Shown piece by piece: positions 25,402 to 34,615 of a stretch of 64,000 bases of DNA. Origin of the DNA: JBFLYO01 sp040756745 (GTDB lineage: Bacteria; Bacteroidota; Ignavibacteria; UBA10030; UBA6906); assembly GCA_040756745.1 (NCBI GenBank), contig JBFLYO010000001.1, positions 136,434 through 200,433 of the forward strand, given 5' to 3'. The first letter of the stretch is position 1; each line of letters begins with the position of its first letter. Below the pieces are notes generated by a model. The model was not told the DNA's origin. It did no database searches and worked only from the letters and a program-made list of their open reading frames with translations. The translations under genes were made by a program, and so were the position numbers.

Positions 25402-26171
25402 GCTCGATGATTCGTGCACACCGTGGCGCAGTGATGCTGTTCGCGGTTGCAGCGCTTGCCGCCGGCGGAGCTCGTTCGCAGGACACGTACGGGACGCTCA
25501 GCAGCGCCCATTTCGAAGTGAAGTTTCAGCGACCGATCCCGCAGGAGGATGCGCGCAAGGTCATGGACTTCCTTCAGTCAGAATACAAGTCTCTCAGCGC
25601 AGACCTCGGCGTCGAACTGAAGTCCAGGATCGAAGTGCGGATCTATGAATCCGTCGGGAAGTACCTCAGCGAAACCGGACTCAAGCGCCCGTGGCGTGCC
25701 GCCTATTACCAGCGCGGGATGCTCCACCTCCAACCCGTGTCCGCGCTTGTAACGAGAAAAATCTTTGAGAAGGCAATCTCCTACGAGCTTGCGCTGGCGT
25801 TCCTCGATGAGGCCGCACAGAAGGGGTGCCCGCGATGGCTGGTCGAGGCCTTTGCGGTCTACTATTGCGGAGAAACTGCTGGGATGACCGCTCCGGTGGG
25901 GGCGCGCATGACGTCGTTCTCGGATCTGAACCAGGATGTCCAGGAATATCCCAACCCCCCCCAGCGGGACGACGTCCACTATATTCTGGGAAGCACCATG
26001 ACATTCCTCGTCCAGAAATACGGGGAGCGGAAGGCCTTTCGGGTGTACAAGGAATTCGACGGCGTGACCACGGTGGACAAGGTCTTCAAGAAGGTGTTCG
26101 ATGAGGACTATGCGTCGATCGAGAAGGCCTGGGCGCAGTATATCGCATCCCGGACAGCTTCATTCAAATAG
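25398..26171 (+). CDS. Exported protein with a degenerate peptidase-MA-like domain
   Basis: A 257-residue protein with a signal peptide (about 1-28, GGARSQ). The body resembles peptidase MA-type gluzincins: a segment on an elongated surface (LKSRIEVRIYESVGKY), then helix ISYELALAFLDEA and PRWLVEAFAVYYCGE, where active family members have HELTHAF and PxWLxEGLA-Y. Both metal-binding His of HExxH are replaced (Y-E-L-A-L), while the Glu survives. It is therefore probably not a zinc peptidase and may bind rather than cut. It overlaps dtd by 4 bp. Confidence 0.65.
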   Translation: MSSMIRAHRGAVMLFAVAALAAGGARSQDTYGTLSSAHFEVKFQRPIPQEDARKVMDFLQSEYKSLSADLGVELKSRIEVRIYESVGKYLSETGLKRPWRAAYYQRGMLHLQPVSALVTRKIFEKAISYELALAFLDEAAQKGCPRWLVEAFAVYYCGETAGMTAPVGARMTSFSDLNQDVQEYPNPPQRDDVHYILGSTMTFLVQKYGERKAFRVYKEFDGVTTVDKVFKKVFDEDYASIEKAWAQYIASRTASFK

Positions 26172-26201
26172 CAAGAGGGTGAGTGGGGAAGACTGGCGGC
26201 C

Positions 26202-27161
26202 ATGAAGGTGCTGATGCTGTTCCTCGACGGCTGGGGGATCGGCGTGAAGAACCCGGCCGTCAATCCGCTGTTCGCAGCGTCGGTGCCGGCGCTGCGCTCC
26301 CTGTTCGACGGCGAGCTTCCCTCCCTCGGGCGGCGCGCCCTGAGATCATCGCGTGCTTCGGAAATCGCTCTTGACGCAACGCTCGGCGTGGCAGGTTTTC
26401 CGCAAAGCGGGACGGGACAGACCGCACTCTTTACCGGCGTCAACGGCGCCAAGCTCGTCGGACGGCATTTCGGCCCACACCCGTACTCTACGCTCAAACC
26501 GATCATCAGGGAGCGAAATATCTTCCGTCGCGTTCTTGCGACGAAGAAAGGACCCTGTTTCGCAAACGCGTTTCCCCAGCGGTTCTTTGACTACCTTGAA
26601 CGTCATCAGTCGCGACTGACTGTCACGACACTCTCCTGCGTGTACGCGGGGGTGCCACTCCTCCGCGCGTCCGACCTTGCCACCGGGAGGGGGATCTCGG
26701 CAGACATCACGGGCGAAGGTTGGCATGGCCTGGGGTATCCGGACATGCCGACCGTGACACCCGCTGAGGCGGGTCGGAGGCTGACGGCCCTCGCCTCCGC
26801 GTTTGATTTTGTCCTGTTTGAATACTGGCGCACAGATCACGCCGGCCACGCGATGAGCATGAAGGAAGCGGTGGAAGTCCTTGAAACCTTTGACGGCCTT
26901 CTCGGGGGGATTATCGACACTCTCGATCCCGCCACGACGCTGCTGCTGATCACGAGCGATCACGGGAACATCGAGGATCTCTCCGTGAAGACCCACACTC
27001 GCCATCCCGTCCCGCTCATCGCGTACGGCCGTGATCAGCGCGATCTGGTCGAGCGCCTGATGAGCGAGGCCCGCGGACGTCCCGATCTCACGACGGTGAC
27101 TCCTGCGGTGATGGAGTATCTCTCACTTCCTCTGGCACAGACCGAGGCGCTCACGGCCTGA
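26202..27161 (+). CDS. Metalloenzyme of the alkaline phosphatase/phosphoglycerate mutase superfamily
   Basis: A 319-residue single-domain enzyme with FLDGWGIG at the N-terminus (metal Asp), the phosphorylatable residue region FPQSGTGQTALFTG, and the C-terminal metal motifs TDHAGH and SDHGNIEDLSVKTHTRHPVPLI. It is shorter than iPGM or phosphopentomutase, so the substrate is unknown; a phosphomutase or phosphatase is likely. A separate ribosome site (GAGGGTGAGTGGGG) lies before the ATG. Confidence 0.8.
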   Translation: MKVLMLFLDGWGIGVKNPAVNPLFAASVPALRSLFDGELPSLGRRALRSSRASEIALDATLGVAGFPQSGTGQTALFTGVNGAKLVGRHFGPHPYSTLKPIIRERNIFRRVLATKKGPCFANAFPQRFFDYLERHQSRLTVTTLSCVYAGVPLLRASDLATGRGISADITGEGWHGLGYPDMPTVTPAEAGRRLTALASAFDFVLFEYWRTDHAGHAMSMKEAVEVLETFDGLLGGIIDTLDPATTLLLITSDHGNIEDLSVKTHTRHPVPLIAYGRDQRDLVERLMSEARGRPDLTTVTPAVMEYLSLPLAQTEALTA

Positions 27162-27221
27162 TGACGTGCACGAGGCGCGGTATGCCCGGGGGTATGCCGC
27201 ACACGAACCTGGACGATTCGC

Positions 27222-29663
27222 GTGCGATCTCCGAGCATTCCCGAACGACAGAGCTTTCCCGCCCTTCGCACCGCATTCTGGTATGCCATCGGCGTACTTG
27301 TGGGAAGCTGCGCGCCGGCGGCTCCGTCTGCCGCCGCAGTCGGAGTGCTTACCCTGCTGCTCGGTGTTCGTCGCTTCTGCCGGGAATCTCCGGCGTTCTG
27401 CTGCATTAACGCAACTCTCGTTCCTCCCCTCCTCCTCACCGCCCTTGGTGCATATGCAATCAACACGGATAAGAATCGTGCGCATCCGTTCGATGATTCC
27501 CTCCTCACCCGTCCTGTAACACTCATCGGCCAGATTGCGGATCCTCCCTCGTCGCGCGAGACGAGGACGCGGTTCCTCTTTCGGAGCGCTACCTGCCGGT
27601 CGGGAGCGGGTGTCGTTCCCTGCGAGGCAACAGTCATCGTTACCGTAGCGTCGGGCGGGCGCCGCCTTCACGCAGATCAACTGCACTATGGGATGACTCT
27701 CGCACTTCGGGGCCATCTCTCCGCTCCGACTCCACAACGCAATCCCGGAGAATTTGACTCGCGCCGGTACCATGAAGCGGCCGGAATCGATGGTTTTCTC
27801 TTTGTACGGGGAACGGACGACATCAACATCCTCCAGCGTGCCGGCGGGGGGTGGATGATGCGGACAGTCGTTGCACCTGCGCGGGCAGCGATCGTTCGAA
27901 CCATCGATGCAACTGTCGGAGGTCAGGAAGGGGAATTCCTGAAGGGACTCCTCCTTGGGGAACGATCGGGGATCGCCCCCCGGACGAGACAGGAGTTTGT
28001 CGATGCAGGCGTGGCGCACGTGCTCGCTGTCTCTGGTTCGAATGTCGCTGTCGTTGCCGCTCTTCTGATTTTCCTGTACGATCTCCTCCGGTTGCCGCGA
28101 CGGGGGCGGTCCGTCGTGGTGGCGGTCGGTCTTCTCCTGTACATGGCACTCACAGGAACGCAGCCGCCGGTCGTGCGCGCGACCATCATGGCCCTGGTCT
28201 TCCTCCTCGCCGGCGGCCTCCAGCGGCCGGGCTCGTCCTACAATGCACTCGGAGTTTCGGCGCTGATCATTCTGCTCTATGATGCGCGGCAACTCTTCGA
28301 CATCGGCTTCCAGCTTTCCTTTGCCGCTGTCGCGGCAATTGTCCACTTCTATCCCCGGGCCAGCGCCTGGATCGCGGCGATTCGTTTCGGGAAAATCCCC
28401 GGGCGGATGGCGACACCGCTGCTCAGAATTTGCGCGGTGTCCCTCGTGGCGACGCTTGGGACACTTCCCCTGACGGCCATTGGCTTTGGTCAGTTCTCGG
28501 TGATCGGCGTTCTCGCGAACATCCTTGTGGTGCCTGCGACCGGGTTGAGCGTCATCCTTGGCATTGCCTCCTGCCTCGCAGGAACAATCAGCCCCTGGGC
28601 TTCGCACGCAATCGGCGGGGCAAATGTGGTGGTACTGTACTTTACGCTCAACGTTACGCACGTTGCGGCGGCCGTTCCGTTTGCTTCCCTCCCGACCCAC
28701 GGTGTTCCAATTCTCGGCTGGATTCCGTATATGCTTGGCGTTGCTCTCCTCTTTCACTGGCGCGAGCCGGCGGTCGTGCGCCGGCTCTTTGCACCGTTCC
28801 TCATTTCACTCCAGTTGCTCCTGTGGCTCCCGCCGCGCGATGCACTGACTGTGCGGGAGGGTCTCCTCCGGGTGCATGTTATCGACGTCGGTCAGGGGGA
28901 TGCAGTCCTCGTCGAGTTTCCCGGAGGAGAGACGATGCTTGTGGATGCGGGACCCCGGACCCCTGCCTACGATGCGGGCGAGCGCACCATCGTACCGTAT
29001 CTGAAACGGCTGGGGATACATCAGGTTGACGTGCTTGTACTGACGCACCCGCACGGTGATCATATCGGCGGTGCCTCTTCGCTGGTGCGTCAGATAACCG
29101 TCCGCAGGATCGTCGAGTGCGGGCGTCCCTTCTTCTCCATGCTGACAGCAGCCTATCGCGCTGCCGCCGCCGAACGCGGGGCCGAGGTCAGTCAGGTCAC
29201 GCAGGGGACTCTCCTGTTTGACCCGAAACAGGTGCGGGTCTATGTCCTCGGGCCGGGGCAGCAATCCATCGAGCCCGACTCGAGTCGCTCTATCGTGAAC
29301 CTCAACAATACGTCTATCGTGATTCGTCTCCTCTATGGCGGGGTTTCCATTCTTCTCCCGGGCGACGCTGAAGCAGAAGATGAAGGCGAACTCCTCGCCC
29401 GCTATGAAACGTTCCTTCGTTCCACAATGCTCAAGGCAGCGCATCACGGAAGTGCGACGAGCAGCACCGAACCGTTTCTCGAGGCGGTCGCTCCTGATGC
29501 TGTTGCCGTCTCCGTCGGCGCACACAATGCGTTTCGTCATCCCTCTCCCGGCGTGATGGATCGATTGGCGGCGCGTGGGTGCACGGTTGCGCGGACCGAC
29601 ATTGACGGAGCTATCATCATGGAATCGGATGGGCGTCGGCTGTGGCAGGTGCAGTGGCGGTAA
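27222..29663 (+). CDS. comEC: ComEC/Rec2-type DNA uptake channel
   Basis: An 813-residue integral membrane protein. The N-terminal part (~30-180) is DUF4131-like. The central competence domain (~230-520) contains FLKGLLLGERSGI, AHVLAVSGSNVAVVA and the TGTQPPVVRATIMA motif. The C-terminal metallo-beta-lactamase domain has VIDVGQGDAVLVEF, LTHPHGDHIGG and AAHHGS. It imports single-stranded DNA during transformation. The start is GTG at 27222. No other competence gene is in the window. Confidence 0.92.
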   Translation: MRSPSIPERQSFPALRTAFWYAIGVLVGSCAPAAPSAAAVGVLTLLLGVRRFCRESPAFCCINATLVPPLLLTALGAYAINTDKNRAHPFDDSLLTRPVTLIGQIADPPSSRETRTRFLFRSATCRSGAGVVPCEATVIVTVASGGRRLHADQLHYGMTLALRGHLSAPTPQRNPGEFDSRRYHEAAGIDGFLFVRGTDDINILQRAGGGWMMRTVVAPARAAIVRTIDATVGGQEGEFLKGLLLGERSGIAPRTRQEFVDAGVAHVLAVSGSNVAVVAALLIFLYDLLRLPRRGRSVVVAVGLLLYMALTGTQPPVVRATIMALVFLLAGGLQRPGSSYNALGVSALIILLYDARQLFDIGFQLSFAAVAAIVHFYPRASAWIAAIRFGKIPGRMATPLLRICAVSLVATLGTLPLTAIGFGQFSVIGVLANILVVPATGLSVILGIASCLAGTISPWASHAIGGANVVVLYFTLNVTHVAAAVPFASLPTHGVPILGWIPYMLGVALLFHWREPAVVRRLFAPFLISLQLLLWLPPRDALTVREGLLRVHVIDVGQGDAVLVEFPGGETMLVDAGPRTPAYDAGERTIVPYLKRLGIHQVDVLVLTHPHGDHIGGASSLVRQITVRRIVECGRPFFSMLTAAYRAAAAERGAEVSQVTQGTLLFDPKQVRVYVLGPGQQSIEPDSSRSIVNLNNTSIVIRLLYGGVSILLPGDAEAEDEGELLARYETFLRSTMLKAAHHGSATSSTEPFLEAVAPDAVAVSVGAHNAFRHPSPGVMDRLAARGCTVARTDIDGAIIMESDGRRLWQVQWR

Positions 29664-29678
29664 TGAACGGTGCTCTTC

Positions 29679-29707
29679 TTGATTCTCGCTTCCCTTGTGG
29701 TTATTAT
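29679..29707 (+). promoter_or_regulatory. Sigma70-type promoter for the mutase operon
   Basis: TTGATT (29679-29684), 17 bp, TATTAT (29702-29707); the same two boxes and spacing as at lysS (48919). It predicts a leader of about 37 nt before the ATG at 29751. Confidence 0.65.
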
Positions 29708-29750
29708 ATCGCACTTGCGTGGAACATCGCAGGTCTGATGAGCGCATGAC

Positions 29751-31397
29751 ATGTCCAGAACCCTGATCGACGATCTCAAGCGCGCCTGGGAGGAACGCTC
29801 CGTGCGCCCGCTGCTGGCCGGCGGGGGAGAGCGGAAGACGGAGTTTGTGACCGATTCCGGCATCCCCATCGAACGCCTCTACACACCCTTGGACCGTGAG
29901 TACGTGGACGCGCTGGGGTTCCCCGGCGAGTACCCATTCACGCGCGGCCCATACCCGACGATGTTCCGGGGAAGATTTTGGACCATGCGGCAGTATGCCG
30001 GCTTCGGAACGGCGGAGGAATCGAACACGCGCTACCGTCATCTTCTGGCAAACGGCACGATGGGGCTGTCGGTCGCGTTCGATCTACCGACACAGATGGG
30101 ATACGATTCCGATCATCCTTATGCCTCCGGTGAGGTGGGGAAGGTGGGTGTCGCGATCGATACGCTCGCCGACATGGAGGTGCTGTTCAAAGGGATCCCG
30201 CTCGGCAAAGTGTCGACATCGATGACGATCAATGCAACTGCCGCGATCCTGCTCGGCATGTACGTCGCGCTGGCACGGAAACAGGGGGCCGATCTCCAGT
30301 CGCTCGCCGGGACGATTCAGAACGACATCCTGAAGGAATACGTCTCCCGCGGGACGCAGATCTATCCCCCCGAGCCGTCGATGCGACTCGTGACCGACAC
30401 GTTTCGATGGTGCAACGCGGAGCTCCCGCGGTGGAACCCGATCTCGATTAGCGGCTACCACATCAGGGAGGCGGGGGCGAGTGCAGCGCAGGAGCTGGGT
30501 TTTACGCTCGCCAATGGCATCGCTTACGTCCAGGCAGCGGTGGACGCTGGTCTGGACGTCGACACGTTCGGTCCGCGATTGTCGTTTTTTTTCAATGCGC
30601 ACAACAATTTTCTGGAAGAAGTCGCGAAATTCCGGGCTGCCCGACGTCTGTGGGCAAGGATTCTGAAGGTGCGCTTCGGCGCGCGTTCACCCGAAGCGAT
30701 GAAGCTGCGGTTCCACGCACAAACCGGTGGCTCCACCCTTACCGCCCAGCAGATCGACACGAACGTAGTCCGCGTTACCCTTCAGGCGCTTGCTGCCGTG
30801 CTTGGCGGATGTCAGTCGCTGCACACGAACAGCCGCGACGAAGCACTTGCGCTGCCGTCCGAGGAGGCGGCAACGCTCGCCCTCCGCACACAGCAGGTGA
30901 TTGCCCATGAATCGGGCGTTGCGGACACCATCGATCCGCTCGGGGGATCGTACGCCGTCGAATCCCTGACCGACCAACTGGAGCGCGAAGCGTCGGCAAT
31001 TATCGCATCGGTAGATGAGCTGGGGGGCGCGGTGCGCGCGATCGAACAGAGGTTCTATCAGTCGAGGATAGCCGAGAGCGCCTATGCCTATCAGCGTTCC
31101 ATTGAGGAGCGGAAGCGGATTGTCGTCGGCGTCAACGCGTATGAAGAGGAAGCGCAGAGCGCTCCTGAACTCCTGCAGATCGACGAAGCGGGTACGAAGC
31201 GACAGATCGAGCGGCTGCGTGGGGTGAGAAGCAGCCGTTCCGCGCAGAGTGTTCATGATGCGCTTGCCGGCCTGAGCGCGGCGGCGGGCGGCAGCGAGAA
31301 CGTCCTTCCCCATATCCTCTGCGCGGTGGAAGCGTATGCGTCGGTGGGTGAGGTCGCGGACACTCTCCGTGCCGTCTGGGGGGAGCACACGGAGTGA
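29751..31397 (+). CDS. Methylmalonyl-CoA mutase-type large subunit lacking the B12 domain
   Basis: A 548-residue acyl-CoA mutase catalytic chain with the family run WTMRQYAGFGTAEESN, GLSVAFDLPTQMGYDSDHP, STSMTINA, NDILKEYVSRGTQIYPPEPSM, SISGYHIREAG and LHTNSRDEALALP. It stops before the DxHxxG cobalamin-binding domain, so a separate small B12 subunit must exist; it is not in the window. At the position of the mutase Tyr89 (in YPTMY) there is Phe72, as in isobutyryl-CoA mutases, while the Arg207 equivalent (R200) is kept. The substrate is therefore uncertain between methylmalonyl-CoA and a related acyl-CoA. It overlaps the next gene by 4 bp. Confidence 0.88.
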   Translation: MSRTLIDDLKRAWEERSVRPLLAGGGERKTEFVTDSGIPIERLYTPLDREYVDALGFPGEYPFTRGPYPTMFRGRFWTMRQYAGFGTAEESNTRYRHLLANGTMGLSVAFDLPTQMGYDSDHPYASGEVGKVGVAIDTLADMEVLFKGIPLGKVSTSMTINATAAILLGMYVALARKQGADLQSLAGTIQNDILKEYVSRGTQIYPPEPSMRLVTDTFRWCNAELPRWNPISISGYHIREAGASAAQELGFTLANGIAYVQAAVDAGLDVDTFGPRLSFFFNAHNNFLEEVAKFRAARRLWARILKVRFGARSPEAMKLRFHAQTGGSTLTAQQIDTNVVRVTLQALAAVLGGCQSLHTNSRDEALALPSEEAATLALRTQQVIAHESGVADTIDPLGGSYAVESLTDQLEREASAIIASVDELGGAVRAIEQRFYQSRIAESAYAYQRSIEERKRIVVGVNAYEEEAQSAPELLQIDEAGTKRQIERLRGVRSSRSAQSVHDALAGLSAAAGGSENVLPHILCAVEAYASVGEVADTLRAVWGEHTE

Positions 31398-32194
31398 ACA
31401 TGGCAGTTGCCCGCGCCACGGTCAGGGAGGTGCAATCGCTGGCACAGAAGAAGTTCCGCGATGCGACAGGCAGGTTCGTGGTGGAAGGTTTGCGGATGAT
31501 GCGGGATGCGGTGGACTCCGATTTTGAATTTGTCGGGGCCTTCCACACGGCCGCATTTGCGGAGGAACCCGGAGCTGAACACCTGCTTCAACGGCTCCAT
31601 GCCAAGTGTCCCTTCGTCGCGCAGGTAACGGCGCGCGAGCTCGAACGGATGACGGAAACGGTCAATCCCCCCGGTGTTCTCGCCGTCCTCCGCCAGAAGA
31701 GGCATGATGCCTCCTCCCTGATTGAACGAAGGGATTCCCCCATGGTACTCGTCGCCCTCGACGGGGTATCCGATCCGGGGAACCTCGGTTCGGTGGTCCG
31801 CACGTGCGATTGGTTCGGCGTCGACGGCGTCCTGCTGGGGAGAACCAGCGTGGATCTATACAATCCCAAGGTGGTGCGTGGAACGATGGGGGGGATATTC
31901 CATCTCCCTGTTGTCGGCGATGTGGATCTCCTCCCCGCAATTTCCCGGGCCAGGCAGAACGGGTTTACGGTCTACGTCACTGACGCGGCAGGTGAGGCGC
32001 ACTTCGACCGCGTGAAGTTTCCCGCGCGGTCGTTGATCGTCTTCGGCAATGAGGCCCGGGGTGTGTCGGATCCGATCCGCACCATGGCCGACGCGCGCGT
32101 TGCTGTCCGGAGGTACGGCGCGGGTGAATCGCTCAATGTCGCCGTTGCCTGCGGGATCGTGCTGTCGGGGCTGCACAAGCTGGTTGACGAATGA
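31394..32194 (+). CDS. SpoU/TrmH-family RNA 2'-O-methyltransferase
   Basis: A 266-residue SPOUT methyltransferase. A substrate-binding N-terminal domain (~1-105, RFVVEGLRMMRDA) is followed by the knotted catalytic domain with DPGNLGSVVRTCDWFGVDGV, FGNEARGVS and ESLNVAVACGIVL. It probably modifies rRNA, but the target cannot be read. It starts with GTG overlapping the mutase gene (ATG at 31400 is an alternative) and overlaps the next gene by 4 bp. Confidence 0.9.
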   Translation: MNMAVARATVREVQSLAQKKFRDATGRFVVEGLRMMRDAVDSDFEFVGAFHTAAFAEEPGAEHLLQRLHAKCPFVAQVTARELERMTETVNPPGVLAVLRQKRHDASSLIERRDSPMVLVALDGVSDPGNLGSVVRTCDWFGVDGVLLGRTSVDLYNPKVVRGTMGGIFHLPVVGDVDLLPAISRARQNGFTVYVTDAAGEAHFDRVKFPARSLIVFGNEARGVSDPIRTMADARVAVRRYGAGESLNVAVACGIVLSGLHKLVDE

Positions 32195-33111
32195 CTGCCG
32201 GGCCGGTCATACCGGAAGGGTTCCGCATTGGGCACTGGACCGATCCTGTCGCGCGCACAGGGTGTACGGTGATCCTGTGTCCTCCGTCGACCGTGGGGGG
32301 CTGCGATGTGCGCGGGAGTTCGCCTGGCAGCAGGGAGCTTGCGCTCCTTGCCGCGGACAAGACGATGCAGGAGGTCCATGCCGTCCTCCTGACGGGAGGG
32401 AGCGCATTTGGGCTGGCTGCCGCAGACGGCGTCATGCGCTACCTCGAAGAGCATGGCATCGGCTATCAAACACCTTGGGCAAGGGTTCCCATCGTCCCTG
32501 CCGTGGTGGTGTTCGACCTGAACAACGGATCGTCGACGGTCCGCCCCACAGCCGACTCCGGGTACGCCGCAGCTTCGGCTGCAACGGGCAGGGACATCCC
32601 GGAAGGATCGGTGGGGGCGGGAACGGGTGTGACGGTTGGGAAGTGGGCAGGGATGGAGTGGAGCTCAAAGGGCGGGTTTGCGCTTGCGAGCGTGGAGCGG
32701 AACGGCGTGACGCTTGCGGCAGCAGCCGTCGTAAATGCGGTCGGTGACGTGCTGAATGCGCGCGGTGAAATCATCGCTGGGGCACGCTCCCCGGACGGTC
32801 GGTGGCGGGCAGAAGTGGATCCATTCCGCACATTCCGGAGGGGAAACGTTTCCGGAGGCACGAACACAACACTCGTCGCGTTGTTCTGTGACGCGCGCCT
32901 TTCCAAGGTGGAGGCAATACGGGTCGCCCAGCGGGGACACGACGGCATGGCTCGGGCCGTAACTCCGGTTCACACATCCTTTGACGGCGACACCGTGTTC
33001 TGTCTCGCTTCGGGGACGATTTCGACGGAAGTCGACGTTGTCGCAGAAGCGGGGGCCGAGGCGGTTGCGCAGGCAATCCGCCGGGCCGTGCTCCTCGCGC
33101 AGGGTGGTTGA
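32191..33111 (+). CDS. P1-family (S58, DmpA/NylC-like) Ntn-fold peptidase
   Basis: A 306-residue protein with the family features FRIGHWTD at the N-terminus, LLTGGSAFGLAAADGVM, VGAGTGVTVGK and the self-cleavage region SGGTNTTLVALFCDA. In this family the precursor cuts itself before a Ser or Thr that becomes the N-terminal nucleophile; here an Asn-Thr-Thr is available. Substrates (aminopeptides or amides) are unknown. It overlaps its neighbour upstream by 4 bp. Confidence 0.85.
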   Translation: MTAGPVIPEGFRIGHWTDPVARTGCTVILCPPSTVGGCDVRGSSPGSRELALLAADKTMQEVHAVLLTGGSAFGLAAADGVMRYLEEHGIGYQTPWARVPIVPAVVVFDLNNGSSTVRPTADSGYAAASAATGRDIPEGSVGAGTGVTVGKWAGMEWSSKGGFALASVERNGVTLAAAAVVNAVGDVLNARGEIIAGARSPDGRWRAEVDPFRTFRRGNVSGGTNTTLVALFCDARLSKVEAIRVAQRGHDGMARAVTPVHTSFDGDTVFCLASGTISTEVDVVAEAGAEAVAQAIRRAVLLAQGG

Positions 33112-33135
33112 CGTGGCCGCGGCAGGGAGGGTTCG

Positions 33136-33603
33136 ATGACCACCGTGCATTCGAGAGTGGTAGAGGTGTGTGCGTTCAGGATGCAGGGAGAGTTTCCGGA
33201 ATATCTGCTGCTGCGCCGTGCGCCGACGGAGCCGATCTATCCGGGATTGTGGCAGATTATTACGGGCACCATCGAAGGGGAGGAGCGTGCCACCGACGCT
33301 GCGCTGCGCGAGTTGCGTGAGGAGACGGGACAGGTGCCGGAGCAGCTCTGGGTTGTCCCCTACACGAACGCATTCTACGACCACGGGCGCGATGCCGTGA
33401 GTCTGATTCCGTTCTTTGCCGCACGGTATTCGCCGGCGGTGCAGGTTCACCTCTCGGCAGAGCATGCCGCGCATGCGTGGCTTGCGTTCGCACCTGCGCG
33501 GGAGCGTCTCGTTTGGCCCGGACAGCGTGCAGGGCTCGATATCGTGCATCACTCCATCGTCGGCGGAGAAGACGCGCCGCATCTGATCGCCATTCCCCGC
33601 TGA
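33136..33603 (+). CDS. Nudix hydrolase
   Basis: A 155-residue protein with a complete Nudix box, G-x5-E-x7-REL-x-EE-x-GQ, in GTIEGEERATDAALRELREE. It is close in layout to dihydroneopterin-triphosphate pyrophosphatase (NudB-like) proteins, but that cannot be decided here. The ribosome site GGGAGGG precedes the ATG at 33136. The 92 bp after it hold a short TTCGC/GCGAA hairpin and nothing else obvious. Confidence 0.88.
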   Translation: MTTVHSRVVEVCAFRMQGEFPEYLLLRRAPTEPIYPGLWQIITGTIEGEERATDAALRELREETGQVPEQLWVVPYTNAFYDHGRDAVSLIPFFAARYSPAVQVHLSAEHAAHAWLAFAPARERLVWPGQRAGLDIVHHSIVGGEDAPHLIAIPR

Positions 33604-33695
33604 ATCTTCGCTGTTTGCGAATCAGCAGGCCGTTCCGTACCTTTCTGTCAACTTCAGACTATCGTGCCCAATCCTTTCCTCTTCCGGAGATCACC

Positions 33696-34610
33696 GTGAG
33701 TGTCCTCGTTGTCGGTTCCCTTGCGCTCGACTCAATCGAAACGCCGTTCGGCGTTTCGAAGGAGACGGTGGGAGGATCTGCGACGTATATCGCGGCCTCG
33801 GCGAGCTATTTTGCCAACCCGATCCGGCTCGTCGGCATCGTCGGGGGGGATTTCCCGAAACGGGGGCTCGCCTTCCTTGAGGAGCGGCACATCGATTTGG
33901 AAGGACTCGAGATCGTGGAGGGAGGCAAGACCTTCCGGTGGTCCGGGCGTTATCGATACGACCTCAACGAGCGGGATACGCTCTCAACCGAGTTGAATGT
34001 GTTCGAGAAATTCGACCCGAAAATTCCGGAGAAATACCGGAAAAGCCGGATTGTCTGCCTCGGAAACATTGACCCGCAGCTCCAGCTGAGGGTGCTTGAA
34101 CAGATGGAACAGCCCCGGGTGGTCGTGTGCGACACCATGAATTACTGGATCGAGCGGAAGAACGCCGAACTGCGGGAGACGCTGAAGCAGATTAATGTCG
34201 TGATCTTGAACGACTCGGAGGCGCGTCTGCTCTCGCGCGAGCCCAACCTCATCAAGGCGGGGCGGGTCATCCGGCAGATGGGGCCTTCCGTTGTCATCAT
34301 CAAGAAGGGGGAGCACGGCGCGCTGTTGCTCACCGAGCAAATCGTGTTCTCCGCACCCGCATATCCCATGGAAAATATCTTCGATCCGACAGGGGCAGGA
34401 GATTCATTCGCCGGTGGGTTCGTCGGCTGGCTCGCCCGTACTGACGACATGTCGGAAGAGAATCTGAAGCGGGCGGTCATCTACGGGAGCACGCTTGCTT
34501 CTTTCTGTGTCGAGAAATTCGGCGTCGAAGGACTGGCGGATCTGACCTATCTCCAGATCCAGGACCGTTTCCGTCAGTTCCGCGAACTTTCCCGTTTCGA
34601 CGAAGACTGA
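33696..34610 (+). CDS. PfkB-family sugar/nucleoside kinase
   Basis: A 304-residue ribokinase-fold kinase: an N-terminal glycine motif ETVGGSATYIAASASYF, NDSEARLL, VIIKKGEHGALL and the C-terminal signature FDPTGAGDSFAGGFVGWL with the catalytic Asp. The GTG at 33696 has GGAG 7 bases upstream and starts the beta-strand MSVLVVGSLALDSI; the frame is open further upstream but without family sequence. The substrate could be a nucleoside or ribose derivative; the mtnA gene 5 bp downstream hints at ribose-1-phosphate or methylthioribose chemistry (inference). Confidence 0.87.
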   Translation: MSVLVVGSLALDSIETPFGVSKETVGGSATYIAASASYFANPIRLVGIVGGDFPKRGLAFLEERHIDLEGLEIVEGGKTFRWSGRYRYDLNERDTLSTELNVFEKFDPKIPEKYRKSRIVCLGNIDPQLQLRVLEQMEQPRVVVCDTMNYWIERKNAELRETLKQINVVILNDSEARLLSREPNLIKAGRVIRQMGPSVVIIKKGEHGALLLTEQIVFSAPAYPMENIFDPTGAGDSFAGGFVGWLARTDDMSEENLKRAVIYGSTLASFCVEKFGVEGLADLTYLQIQDRFRQFRELSRFDED

Positions 34611-34615
34611 CCCGT

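Noticed and set aside
27123..28757. A 544-codon minus-strand frame
   Set aside because: Antisense to comEC, whose domains are unmistakable.
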